A stretch of 46,476 nucleotides of DNA from Denitromonas sp. Lineage in GTDB: Bacteria; Pseudomonadota; Gammaproteobacteria; Burkholderiales; Rhodocyclaceae. Below the pieces are notes generated by a model. The model worked only from the letters and a program-made list of their open reading frames with translations. It made no database searches and was not told where the DNA came from. Below, piece by piece: positions 21,847 through 29,816 of the stretch. The stretch lies in assembly GCF_034676725.1 (NCBI RefSeq), contig NZ_JAUCBR010000003.1, positions 1-46,476 on the forward strand, written 5' to 3'. How positions within the stretch are numbered: position 1 is the stretch's first letter; the number at the start of each line of letters is the position of its first letter. The position numbers were made by a program, and so were the translations under genes.

Positions 21847-22557
21847 TTACTGGAAGAGGGCGGCGAACACGGCGTCGAGCTGCCGGTTCACCCCGCGGGC
21901 CAGACCCTTGATCGCGTGCATGTCGGCATAGTGGGATGCCTTCTTCTTGTCCGCGTCCTTGTCGAGCCCCTTGAGCAGCGCCTTGTAGTCCGTCTCGTCC
22001 TGCACGACGGCCGTGATCGTGGTCTTCTTCGCCGAGAGCAGGTTGAAGACCTCGTTTTCGTAGATCGCCACGGCGGTGTTTGCGGTGCAGGCCTTGGTGG
22101 TTTTCGCATAGCCGATGATCGGCGCGAACTCGTCGGTCACGTCGGTATCGACCCGGTTGAAGACGACGCGGATCTTGCCCGGTTCCACTCCCACGCCGGC
22201 CAGTGCCTGAATGGTCTTGAGCGTTTCCTTCTGCTCCTTGCCGCCGCTCGTTACCGGGACCACGAAGTAGTCGAACTCGGTGTGCGATTCCTCGAACTTG
22301 ATCATCCGGTCGATGAAGTCTTCCACGTTGGACGCCCCGACATCGACGATCGCGTTATCGGCCATCAGCAGATCCTTGTAGAGCTTCCCGAACTTGTCAC
22401 CCTTCATCTTCTCGATGTCGAGGCCGAGATCGGCCGCAGTTTCGTTGATCGTCTCTACGGCGTAAATGCGCACATTCTCCATTCGGGGCGCGAGCAGGTG
22501 CGCGGCGATGGTCGTTTTACCCACGGTGCCGCAATAGTTGATCACAGCTACTTTCAT
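21847..22557 (-). CDS. stbB: StbB-like ParA/MinD-type ATPase
   Basis: 236 aa. Starts MKVAVINYCGTVGKTT: a deviant Walker A (Gly10-Thr16) as in P-loop partition ATPases, followed by YFVVPVTSGGKEQKETLKTIQAL and KIRVVFNRVDTD, the switch and base-recognition strands. In R388 StbB is needed for conjugation and opposes StbA in positioning the plasmid. It follows stbA by 4 bp; AAGGAG before a double ATG allows start 22560 or 22557. Confidence 0.88.
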   Translation of the reverse strand: MKVAVINYCGTVGKTTIAAHLLAPRMENVRIYAVETINETAADLGLDIEKMKGDKFGKLYKDLLMADNAIVDVGASNVEDFIDRMIKFEESHTEFDYFVVPVTSGGKEQKETLKTIQALAGVGVEPGKIRVVFNRVDTDVTDEFAPIIGYAKTTKACTANTAVAIYENEVFNLLSAKKTTITAVVQDETDYKALLKGLDKDADKKKASHYADMHAIKGLARGVNRQLDAVFAALFQ

Positions 22558-22561
22558 CATT

Positions 22562-22966
22562 TCACTCCTTGTTCTTGGCGGCTTCCGCCAACTGGTCAAG
22601 ATCAAAATCCACGTCTCGCGCTTTCGCCAGTTCGCCCTTGTTGCCAATGGAACGAATTGTCGGAATCTCCGGCTTGCCGACCGGTTTCGCCTCGGTCGTG
22701 GGTTTGGTAATGGCGCCCTGTTTCTCCACGGGTGCCGGTGGTGCTTCGGTGCCCTTTGTTTTCTTGCGGTAGCGGTACAGGTACTTCCGGAACGTCTCGA
22801 GCTTCACGTCGAGGCCGTGCTGGTTCAGCGTCTCTACGATCTCTTCATGCCCGACGCCTTCCCGAACACGGCGGTCGATGTCGGGCATCAACTGACGCAA
22901 CTTCGCCGCCAGTGTCTTGCCCGGCAAACTCAAGATCGCCGTCTTGAGGTCTTCCGGCTGGGTCAC
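22562..22966 (-). CDS. stbA: StbA-like DNA-binding stability protein
   Basis: 134 aa from a GTG start with AAGGAG upstream. The N-terminal half (about 15-70: LAAKLRQLMPDIDRRVREGVGHEEIVETLNQHGLDVKLETFRKYLYRYRKK) is a helix-turn-helix; the tail is Pro/Lys-rich and disordered. First gene of the stb operon beside oriT, as in R388, where StbA binds 9-bp direct repeats upstream of its gene, keeps the plasmid segregated and limits transfer. The two box arrays immediately upstream are its expected targets. Confidence 0.85.
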   Translation of the reverse strand: MTQPEDLKTAILSLPGKTLAAKLRQLMPDIDRRVREGVGHEEIVETLNQHGLDVKLETFRKYLYRYRKKTKGTEAPPAPVEKQGAITKPTTEAKPVGKPEIPTIRSIGNKGELAKARDVDFDLDQLAEAAKNKE

Positions 22967-22988
22967 GTTTTACTCCTTTTTCGGTTGT

Positions 22989-23095
22989 TTGTCCTACATG
23001 GGTCCAAAGTTTGCCCGCTTCCTGTCCTACCGTCAATGCTTTTCGTCCCTTTTTTGTCCTATGGTTGTCCGTGTGCTGTCCTGTCGTTGTCCATC
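22989..23095 (+). repeat. StbA-type direct repeats, two arrays with 11-bp period
   Basis: Array 1 starts at 22989, 23000, 23011, 23022 (TTGTCCTAC, GGGTCCAAA, TTGCCCGCT, CTGTCCTAC). Array 2 starts at 23043, 23054, 23065, 23076, 23087 (TCGTCCCTT, TTGTCCTAT, TTGTCCGTG, CTGTCCTGT, TTGTCCATC). The box is 9 bp with a 2-bp spacer. On the minus strand TTGACG (23036-23031), a likely -35 of the stb promoter, sits exactly in the gap between arrays. The architecture matches the R388 stb repeats although the box sequence differs. Confidence 0.88.
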
Positions 23096-23160
23096 CGTGG
23101 GGTGCGATGACCTGTCGGTCATCGTGAAGGGCTGGACACTCCTGTCCTGGGGTCCTTAAC

Positions 23161-23368
23161 GGGGGTGGTGCGAACCTGAATCTGTGGTCCTTAACCTTAA
23201 ATCGGAGGCATACACCATACGCACCTTGTCGGTGCGCGCAATTCGTTGTAAAACAACGACTTGCGAAATGCGCGGCATACCGGCGGTAGTTGCATACAAC
23301 TACGAAATAGCCGTAATGCCGCGAATTTGCTATGTTTATGCCACTACGACGACACTACAGAGGACACT
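23161..23368 (-). other. oriT: Origin of transfer oriT
   Basis: On the minus strand the hairpin CGCACC-GACAA-GGTGCG (23236-23220) is followed by TATGGTGT|ATGCC and then GATTTAAGG. As remembered, the R388 nic region has CGCACC-GAAA-GGTGCG, TATTGTCT|ATAGCC and GATTTAAGG. The nick is therefore placed between 23212 and 23211 on the minus strand; the transferred strand runs leftward through stb. Further palindromes GTAGTTG-CATA-CAACTAC (23286-23303) and CGTTGT-AAA-ACAACG near 23245-23260 are probable accessory-protein sites. Confidence 0.88.
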
Positions 23369-23761
23369 ATGGCACTAGGACCGCCCGTGCAACTCCGGTT
23401 GGACCCCGAAAAACAGCTCATCTACGAGGCCGAGGCCTCGGCGCGCGACCTGCCGCTGGTCGGGTATCTGCGCCAGCGGTTGGAGGCCGGCGACGCCATG
23501 CAGGGCGAGCTGGCCACCCTGCTGAACCAGGTGTTCGCGCTGCGTCAGTTGGTCGAGCGCCTGGCTGGTGCGCGGGAGGTCGCGCCGGCAGCGCCGGCGG
23601 CTGCGCCGGTCGGCGGCGGGCGCGACTCGATGGTGGCCGAGGTCGTGTTGCTGCTGCGCACGTTGAGCAAACCTGCAAATCTGCAGGTAGTACACGCCGA
23701 AATGAAGCGGCTTGGGATTCCTGTATGGCAAGGTGAAGAAGGGGGTAATGATGACGCCTGA
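23369..23761 (+). CDS. trwA: TrwA-like oriT-binding accessory protein
   Basis: 130 aa. N-terminal ribbon-helix-helix (ALGPPVQLRLDPEKQLIYEAEASARDLPLVGYLRQRLE), an Ala/Pro linker and a C-terminal helical tetramerisation-like region. TrwA-type proteins bind oriT, stimulate relaxase and coupling protein, and repress the trwABC operon. ATG 23369 lies beside oriT and GAGG precedes it. Its end overlaps trwB, as in R388. Confidence 0.88.
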   Translation: MALGPPVQLRLDPEKQLIYEAEASARDLPLVGYLRQRLEAGDAMQGELATLLNQVFALRQLVERLAGAREVAPAAPAAAPVGGGRDSMVAEVVLLLRTLSKPANLQVVHAEMKRLGIPVWQGEEGGNDDA

Positions 23762-25280
23762 AGATCGTCGAAAGCTGGGGCTACTGATCTTCCTGTTGAT
23801 GCCTACGCTTTTCTGGTTCGAGGTTGTAAGACGCACCGAAGTTTTGCCTACACCGAAGGGGCCGGCCCTGTGGGCATTGCTGAAACAAACCCCGGAAAAA
23901 CCGCTCTTGATTGCGGCAATCGTCGGCGGAATTGTGGCGGCGGTGCTCCTGATCTGGCTCATGAATGAACTTGGAAAATCCGACTTCGGCGGGGCGCCGT
24001 TCAAGCGGTTTCTTCGAGGTACGAAGCTGGTAAGCAAGGACAAATTGAAGCGGCAGACGCGAGAAAAGAAGGCCGAGCAAGTCACGGTCGGCGGTATCCC
24101 TATTCCGACCAAGATCGAGAACCTGCATTTGGCGATTCAGGGCTCTACCGGTGGCGGTAAGTCGGTCGCGATCCGAGAGCTGCTTTTCTCGGCCATGCTG
24201 CGCGGCGATCGCGTGATCGTGGTTGATCCGAATGGCGATCTCTACTCGAAGTTCGGGCGTGAGGGCGACGTGGTGCTCAACCCCTACGATGCGCGCTCGA
24301 AGGGCTGGAGCTTCTTCAACGAGATCCGCAACGACTACGATTTCAAGCGCTATGCCCTCTCCGTGGTGCCGCGGGGTAAGACCCACGAAGAAGAGGAATG
24401 GCGCAGCTATGGCCGGTTGCTGCTGGCCGAGACGGCCCGCAAGCTGTCGCTGATGGGTAAGCCCTCGGTGCAGGATCTGTTCCGCTGGACGACGATCGCG
24501 GCGCCGAAGGATCTGAAGCTCTTTCTTGAGGGCACGTTGGCCGAGTCCCTGTTTGTCGGGGCGGAAAAGGCTCTTGCGAGCGCGCGGTTCGTGCTCTCGT
24601 CGACCTTGCCCGAGCACGTCACGATGCCCACCGGCGACTTCTCGCTGCGGCGCTGGCTGGAAGATCCGAAGGGCGGGAATCTATACATCACCTGGCGCGA
24701 GGATATGGTCGAGGCGCTGCGCCCGCTCGTCTCGGCGTGGGTGGACGTGCTGTGTACCTCGATCCTTTCGCTCCCCGAGGATCGCGACCGGCGCATTTGG
24801 GCGTTCCTTGATGAGCTGCCGAGCCTTGAGAAGCTGCCCAGCCTGATCGACGCCGCTACGAAGGGCCGCAAGCAGGGGCTGCGCTTGGTGGCTGCCTTCC
24901 AGTCGACCGCACAGCTCGATGACATCTACGGGAAGGACGAGGCGCAGATCCTGCGTAGCTGCTTCCGCTCCCTGGTGGTGCTCGGCGGCGCCAAGACCGA
25001 CCCGAAAACCTGCGAGGACATGAGCCAGGCACTCGGGGAGCACGAAGTCGAGCGCGACAAGTACAGCCGCAACAGCAGCTCGAAGGGTTCGAGCACCAAC
25101 CGCGCGCCCGAGCGCAACCGCGAGCGGGTTGTGATGCCGTCCGAAATCGCATCGCTGCCGGAACTGACCGGTTATGTCGCGCTCGCCGGCAATTACCCGA
25201 TCTCGCGCGTCAAGCTCGAATGGGTCGACTTCGCCAATCGCCTGCCCGCCTTCGAGGAACGGAGATTCGGCCATGCTTAG
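23751..25280 (+). CDS. trwB: TrwB-like type IV coupling protein
   Basis: 509 aa from ATG 23751 (ATG 23748 also possible). Two N-terminal membrane helices (about 8-24 and 47-68), Walker A GSTGGGKS at about 131-138, Walker B-like IWAFLDELPSLEKLPS, then QILRSCFRSLVVLGGAKTDPKT. The hexameric ATPase docks the relaxosome to the secretion channel and pumps DNA. Length is that of R388 TrwB. It overlaps trwA and trwC by a few bases: a tight translational unit. Confidence 0.95.
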   Translation: MTPEDRRKLGLLIFLLMPTLFWFEVVRRTEVLPTPKGPALWALLKQTPEKPLLIAAIVGGIVAAVLLIWLMNELGKSDFGGAPFKRFLRGTKLVSKDKLKRQTREKKAEQVTVGGIPIPTKIENLHLAIQGSTGGGKSVAIRELLFSAMLRGDRVIVVDPNGDLYSKFGREGDVVLNPYDARSKGWSFFNEIRNDYDFKRYALSVVPRGKTHEEEEWRSYGRLLLAETARKLSLMGKPSVQDLFRWTTIAAPKDLKLFLEGTLAESLFVGAEKALASARFVLSSTLPEHVTMPTGDFSLRRWLEDPKGGNLYITWREDMVEALRPLVSAWVDVLCTSILSLPEDRDRRIWAFLDELPSLEKLPSLIDAATKGRKQGLRLVAAFQSTAQLDDIYGKDEAQILRSCFRSLVVLGGAKTDPKTCEDMSQALGEHEVERDKYSRNSSSKGSSTNRAPERNRERVVMPSEIASLPELTGYVALAGNYPISRVKLEWVDFANRLPAFEERRFGHA

Positions 25281-28203
25281 CCACAAGGTGCTGACGCGCC
25301 AGGATGTCGGCGACGCCGCCGGGTACTACGAGGACGGCGCCGACGACTACTACGCGCAGGAAGGCGAGGCCTCGGCGTGGCAAGGGAAGGGGGCCGAGGC
25401 GCTGGGGTTGAGCGGCGCGGTCGAATCCAAGCGCTTCCGCGAGCTGCTTTCCGGCGAGGTGCAGCCCGGAGTCGCGATCACGCGTGACGGCACCCGCAAG
25501 GACAGCAAAAGCCGGCTCGGGATCGACCTCACGTTCTCGGCGCCGAAATCGGTGTCGCTGCAGGCCCTGGTCGGCGGTGACGCCGAGATCGTCAAGGCCC
25601 ACGATCGCGCCGTGGCGCGCGCGCTCGAGCATGCCGAAGAGCGCGCACAGGCCCGCAAGAAGGTGGATGGTCGCAGCCAGGTCGAGACGACCGGCAATCT
25701 GGTGGTGGCCAAGTTCCGCCACGAGACGAGCCGCGAGCAGGACCCCCAGCTTCACACCCATGCCGTCGTGATGAACCTGACGCAGCGCGCCGATGGGCAA
25801 TGGCGCGCGCTCAAGAACGACGAGATCGTGAAGATGAACAAGTACCTCGGGGCGGTTTACCGCGCCGAGCTGGCGACCGAGCTGCAGCGGCTGGGGTACA
25901 ACATCCGCCACGATCGCGACGGCATGTTCGAGCTGGCCCACATCGACCGCAAGCAGCTCGAGGGCTTCAGCCAGCGGGGCGCGCAGATCGAGGCACGGCT
26001 GTCGGCCGCCGGGCTGGATCGCGAGACGGCCACGCCCGGCCAGAAGCAGCAGGCCACGATGCAAAGTCGGGCGCGTAAGGTCTCGGTCGAGCGCGAGGCG
26101 CTGCATACCGAATGGCGCGGCCGGGCGAAGGAGCTGGGCATCGACTTCGACCGCCGCGGCTGGGCCGGCCAGGGGGCGAAGGGCGAGCGTGGGCATGGTG
26201 TCGCCCGGGACATGGCGCCGGCGGCCTTCCCGGCCGCCCTGGCGGCCCGCAACGCGGTGCGCTACGCGGTCGACCATCTGACCGAACGCCAGTCGGTCAT
26301 GTCCGAGCGCGTGTTGCTCGATACCGCGATGAAACAGGCGGTCGGCGCCGCGAAGCTCACCGACATTCAGGCGGAGATCCGGCACCAAGTCGAGAAGGGC
26401 TATCTCATCCAGGAAGCCCCGAAGTACCGCCCAGCCGACCAGGTCGGCAAGGGGGAGGGGCAGACCCGGGCGGCATGGGTGGCCGAGCTGGTCGCCAAGG
26501 GGCAGGAAAAGCACGCCGCGAGCGAGCGGGTTGCCGGCGCGATCGCGCGCGGCGGGCTCGTGCCTGTCGAGCCGCGTTACACCACGCAGACCGCGCGCGA
26601 GCGCGAAAAGCTGATCCTGCAGATCGAGCGCGACGGCCGCGGCCAGGTGCCGGCGGTCATGGCGCGCGAGGCGGTTGCCGTGCGCCTGGCCGGCGCCTCG
26701 CTCAACGCCGGCCAGCGCTCGGCCGCCGAGCTGATTCTGACGACGCAGAATCGCGTGGTTGCGGTGCAGGGCTTCGCCGGCACGGGTAAGAGTCACATGC
26801 TGAATACGGCCAAGGCCGAGCTCGAGGGCGCCGGCTACCACGTGCGCGCGCTCGCACCCTACGGTAGCCAGGTGAAGGCCTTGCGCGAGCTGGGCGTCGA
26901 ATCCAATACGCTCGCCTCGTTTCTCAAGGCGAAGGACAAGGCGATCGACGCGAAGACGGTTCTTGTCATCGACGAGGCCGGCGTGGTGCCGGCCCGCCTC
27001 ATGCGCCAAGCCCTACAGGTGGCCGAGAAGGCCGGGGCGCGCGTCGTCCTGGTCGGTGACACGGCGCAGACGAAGGCCATTGAGGCAGGGCGCCCCTTCG
27101 ACCAGCTCCAAGCCGCCGGGATGGCTACCGCACGCATGGATGAGATCCAGCGCCAGAAAGATCCGGTCTTGAAGGAGGCGGTCGAGCTGGCCGCCAGGGG
27201 GGCGACGACAGCCTCGCTCGATCGCATCAAGAGCATCAGCCAGATCGAGAACGACCAGGAGCGGCGGGCGGCGGTCGCCAAGGATTTCATTCAGCTCCCA
27301 GCGGCCGAGCGCGATCGCACGCTGATCGTCTCGGGCACCAACGAAGCACGGCGGGACATCAACCGCATGGTGCGCGAAGGACTCGGGACGGCGGGGAAGG
27401 GCATCGAGTTCGATACGCTGATTCGGCGCGACACCACCCAGGCCGAGCGGCGGTTTTCCAAGAACTACCACGTGGGCGACATCATCCAGCCCGAGAAGGA
27501 CTTTCCGCGCAGCGGCCTCAAACGCGGTGAACTCTACAAGGTTGAGGATACCGGCCCCGGCAATCGCCTGACGGTGCGCGCCGAGGGCGGGGAGCGCATT
27601 ACCTTCAGCCCCATGACCCACCGGCAGCTCTCGGTCTACCAGCCCGAGCGCGCCGAGCTGGCCCGCGGTGACGTGGTGCGGATCACCCGTAACGACGCGC
27701 AGCTCGACGTGGCCAACGGCGATCGCTTCAAGGTGGCCGACGTGGCCACCGGCAAGATCACGTTGAGCGACGGCAAGCGCGCGGTCGAGCTCAAGACCGA
27801 CAAGCCGCTGCACCTTGATCATGCCTATGCGACCACTGTGCATAGCGCGCAAGGCCTCACTGCCGATCGCGTGCTGATCGACGCGCACAGCAAGAGCGTG
27901 ACCACGGCGAAGGATGTCTATTACGTCGCGATCTCGCGTGCTCGCCATGAGGCTCGGATCTACACCAACAACGTGAAGGAACTGCCGGCGGCGATCGCGC
28001 GCGAGAACGTGAAACTCGCGGCGCTCGACATCGAGAAAGAATCCCAGCGGCGCCGGGAGCAACCTGCGGCCGGGAAAGGGGAGGCTGAGAAGGGGGTGCC
28101 CGGGCAGCGTGCGAGTCATGACAAGGCGCCGCACCCTACGCCTACGCCGCGCATTCGCGACGATCGTGTCCACGACTCGGCCGCCGGCGGGCGGGAGCGC
28201 TGA
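25273..28203 (+). CDS. trwC: TrwC-like MobF relaxase-helicase
   Basis: 976 aa. Catalytic tyrosines Y18/Y19 and Y26/Y27 (AGYYEDGADDYY), metal-binding H150, H161 and H163 (HETSREQDPQLHTH), helicase Walker A GFAGTGKS at about 500-507, and later DEAGVVP and LVGDTAQTKAIEAGRP. Residues 1-300 closely follow R388 TrwC. It nicks oriT, stays bound to the 5' end, unwinds the strand and enters the recipient. The C-terminus is Arg-rich and ends GGRER. A terminator lies 54 bp downstream. Confidence 0.97.
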   Translation: MLSHKVLTRQDVGDAAGYYEDGADDYYAQEGEASAWQGKGAEALGLSGAVESKRFRELLSGEVQPGVAITRDGTRKDSKSRLGIDLTFSAPKSVSLQALVGGDAEIVKAHDRAVARALEHAEERAQARKKVDGRSQVETTGNLVVAKFRHETSREQDPQLHTHAVVMNLTQRADGQWRALKNDEIVKMNKYLGAVYRAELATELQRLGYNIRHDRDGMFELAHIDRKQLEGFSQRGAQIEARLSAAGLDRETATPGQKQQATMQSRARKVSVEREALHTEWRGRAKELGIDFDRRGWAGQGAKGERGHGVARDMAPAAFPAALAARNAVRYAVDHLTERQSVMSERVLLDTAMKQAVGAAKLTDIQAEIRHQVEKGYLIQEAPKYRPADQVGKGEGQTRAAWVAELVAKGQEKHAASERVAGAIARGGLVPVEPRYTTQTAREREKLILQIERDGRGQVPAVMAREAVAVRLAGASLNAGQRSAAELILTTQNRVVAVQGFAGTGKSHMLNTAKAELEGAGYHVRALAPYGSQVKALRELGVESNTLASFLKAKDKAIDAKTVLVIDEAGVVPARLMRQALQVAEKAGARVVLVGDTAQTKAIEAGRPFDQLQAAGMATARMDEIQRQKDPVLKEAVELAARGATTASLDRIKSISQIENDQERRAAVAKDFIQLPAAERDRTLIVSGTNEARRDINRMVREGLGTAGKGIEFDTLIRRDTTQAERRFSKNYHVGDIIQPEKDFPRSGLKRGELYKVEDTGPGNRLTVRAEGGERITFSPMTHRQLSVYQPERAELARGDVVRITRNDAQLDVANGDRFKVADVATGKITLSDGKRAVELKTDKPLHLDHAYATTVHSAQGLTADRVLIDAHSKSVTTAKDVYYVAISRARHEARIYTNNVKELPAAIARENVKLAALDIEKESQRRREQPAAGKGEAEKGVPGQRASHDKAPHPTPTPRIRDDRVHDSAAGGRER

Positions 28204-28256
28204 CCGCTGGGCGTCGGCACAATTCACGAAGCCCATTTGAGCCCGGCATGCATATG

Positions 28257-28284
28257 AGAAAGCCCGCACAAGAGCGGGCTTTCT
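28257..28284. terminator. Bidirectional terminator after trwC
   Basis: Perfect 11-bp arms AGAAAGCCCGC / GCGGGCTTTCT with a 6-nt loop; the TTTCT tail serves the plus strand and the AGAAA side gives the equivalent on the minus strand. Confidence 0.85.
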
Positions 28285-28304
28285 CGATCGGCGAATTTGC
28301 CGCA

Positions 28305-28454
28305 GGTTCATCCCCGCATGCGCGGGGAACACTTCCAAATGGAACCGACGCCTAACAACCTGACCGGTTCATCCCCGCGCGCGCGGGGAACACAGCACGG
28401 CACGCAGAGCCGGCAGAAACTCCTTTGGTTCATCCCCGCCCGCGGGGCCATCAT
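28305..28454 (-). CRISPR. Mini CRISPR array, type I-E-like repeats, two spacers, no cas genes
   Basis: Repeats at 28305-28332 and 28366-28393 (GGTTCATCCCCGC...GCGGGGAACAC, differing at two central bases) and a degenerate third from 28427 (GGTTCATCCCCGCCCGCGGGG, then divergent). The period is exactly 61 bp with 33-nt intervals, matching type I-E (29+32). Read on the minus strand the repeat starts GTGTTCCCCGC and ends GGATGAACC, giving an AUGAACCG-like 5' handle. The third repeat runs into the stop of the next gene. No cas gene is visible in the window. Confidence 0.88.
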
Positions 28455-28984
28455 TACGCTTCCACCAGCGCCGGCACTTGTTGCTGCGTCGAGACATAGC
28501 CCGCGCGAGCCAGCAGGTCGGCCGCGTTTGCGGTCGCCTCGCCTTCCTCGAATATCGTGAAGTGGCGGGCGCAGCCGGCCACCACGTCATACGAGCGCAG
28601 GGAGACCTTCTTTTCCCGGCTCACGATCCACTTGAAGGCATCGCTCAGCCTGCCGCCGTCGAGTATCTGGTGCGGGTTGCCTCGGGCGGTGTAATCATCG
28701 ATGTCGAGGTGGATCGGGAAGTCCATCGCATGCACACGGCCGCCGTCTTCCTCGAGGATTGCGACGGTGAAGCGCACGAACTCGGTGCGGATGCCGGCGA
28801 GCTCGGTTTCGAGAATTCGGTTCAGCACGTTGTTGCGGCCTTCGTCGGTGTTCCATAGGCTTGTCCCGCGGTGCTTGCCGGGCGCCTGCCAGACAACGAT
28901 GCGGGCCTGCTCGTCCTCGAGCACGATGCCATAGGCGGCTTCCGCAGGTTGGCGATGGTTGCCCGGAAAGAGGATTGTCTTCAT
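28454..28984 (-). CDS. Hypothetical protein at the end of the trwH-D operon
   Basis: 176 aa, soluble, acidic, beginning MKTILFPGNHRQPAEAAYGIVLEDEQARIVVWQ. No signal peptide or known motif. Its TAA overlaps the last bases of the degenerate CRISPR repeat. It is the last of four small genes after trwD and is probably co-transcribed with the secretion genes. AGGAGAAAC precedes the ATG. Function unknown. Confidence 0.7.
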   Translation of the reverse strand: MKTILFPGNHRQPAEAAYGIVLEDEQARIVVWQAPGKHRGTSLWNTDEGRNNVLNRILETELAGIRTEFVRFTVAILEEDGGRVHAMDFPIHLDIDDYTARGNPHQILDGGRLSDAFKWIVSREKKVSLRSYDVVAGCARHFTIFEEGEATANAADLLARAGYVSTQQQVPALVEA

Positions 28985-29001
28985 GCCGTGTTTCTCCTAG
29001 A

Positions 29002-29295
29002 TCAGTGAAGGGTGAGCGGGGTGTCGTCCTGCTTTATGCCCTCGGGCATCACCTGCAGGTCGGCTTGGTCTTGTTCGGCGGCTTGCCCCATTTCCGCCGG
29101 CGTCAACGTATAGAAGGTGTCGCCGTCCGAAACGCCCGTCCCCGGCCCGGTGACGGTGTGGTGCTGCCGCGCCAAGTGGTCGGCGGCCACGACAACACCA
29201 AGCGGAAGCGTGGCCAGGCTTTGGCCGATGGCTTGCGCGCAGCCCAAGGCCATAGCCAGCGCGGTGGCCGCGTTGAGAAGGCGAGCGGGTTTCAT
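29002..29295 (-). CDS. Small exported protein
   Basis: 97 aa from ATG 29295. Residues 1-24 look like a signal peptide (LLNAATALAMALGCAQAIGQ); ALGC is a weak lipobox. The mature part is polar with no known motif. Probably periplasmic and possibly an accessory of the transfer apparatus given its place in the operon. GGATGAACC precedes the start. Confidence 0.6.
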   Translation of the reverse strand: MKPARLLNAATALAMALGCAQAIGQSLATLPLGVVVAADHLARQHHTVTGPGTGVSDGDTFYTLTPAEMGQAAEQDQADLQVMPEGIKQDDTPLTLH

Positions 29296-29318
29296 TGGTG
29301 GTTCATCCTTGGTGGTGG

Positions 29319-29636
29319 TCAAGCAGTGCGGGCGCGGGCGCCTCGGCGATCGCCGAGGGTCGCCCGCACGCTCTTGAGGTGGTAGTGCATGAGGATCGTC
29401 TTGGTCGCTTCCGGGATCGCCGGGTCGTGGTAGAGGCTGTGAAACAGTTGCGCCTGTACGAACATGGTTTGCCGCTTCAGCGCATCGCAGTCTTGATGCA
29501 TGACGCCCTGGTTGAGCTTGGCCACCAGCGCGAGCACGTCACGCTTGAACTGATAGAGCAGGGCCGCCGCCAGGGTCTGGCCGGCGGCGTCCGGTTGTTG
29601 CGGCGCCTGGCGCCGGAATCGAGCAAGAGCCAGCAT
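29319..29636 (-). CDS. Small helical hypothetical protein
   Basis: 105 aa, no signal peptide, helical, with His/Gln-rich middle (KLNQGVMHQDCDALKRQTMFVQAQLFHSLYHDPAIPEATKTILMHYHLKSVRA). No family recognised. The start is close to the stop of the 53-aa gene upstream (TAAGCCATG), implying coupled translation. Confidence 0.65.
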   Translation of the reverse strand: MLALARFRRQAPQQPDAAGQTLAAALLYQFKRDVLALVAKLNQGVMHQDCDALKRQTMFVQAQLFHSLYHDPAIPEATKTILMHYHLKSVRATLGDRRGARARTA

Positions 29637-29639
29637 GGC

Positions 29640-29801
29640 TTATTCCTTGACGCAGTAGCCCGCCTCGGCGAGCTGCTTTTCGATCTCGGTGGTCCGCCGC
29701 AGGTGCTCCTGCGCGGCCTCGAAGTCCTGGTGCAGCAGCTCGGCGTCGGCCGCGGCCACCTGTGCGTCGTTCCATTGCTGTACCAGCGCTTGCACGTCCA
29801 T
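29640..29801 (-). CDS. 53-aa helical protein downstream of trwD
   Basis: Begins MDVQALVQQWNDAQVAAADAE and ends EKQLAEAGYCVKE; one amphipathic, Glu/Ala/Gln-rich helix. AAAGGAGG is 6-7 nt before the ATG, stronger than for most neighbours, which supports a real gene. It lies between trwD and the 105-aa gene in one transcript. No family recognised. Confidence 0.65.
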   Translation of the reverse strand: MDVQALVQQWNDAQVAAADAELLHQDFEAAQEHLRRTTEIEKQLAEAGYCVKE

Positions 29802-29816
29802 CGGCTTTCCTCCTTT

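Noticed and set aside
22989..23095. Second CRISPR-like or iteron array
   Set aside because: Direct repeats are present, but the 11-bp period with 2-bp spacers and the place upstream of stbA fit protein-binding boxes, not spacers or a replication origin.
25210..27009. 599-aa minus-strand frame opposite trwC
   Set aside because: Shadow of a high-GC gene: trwC on the other strand has clear catalytic motifs.
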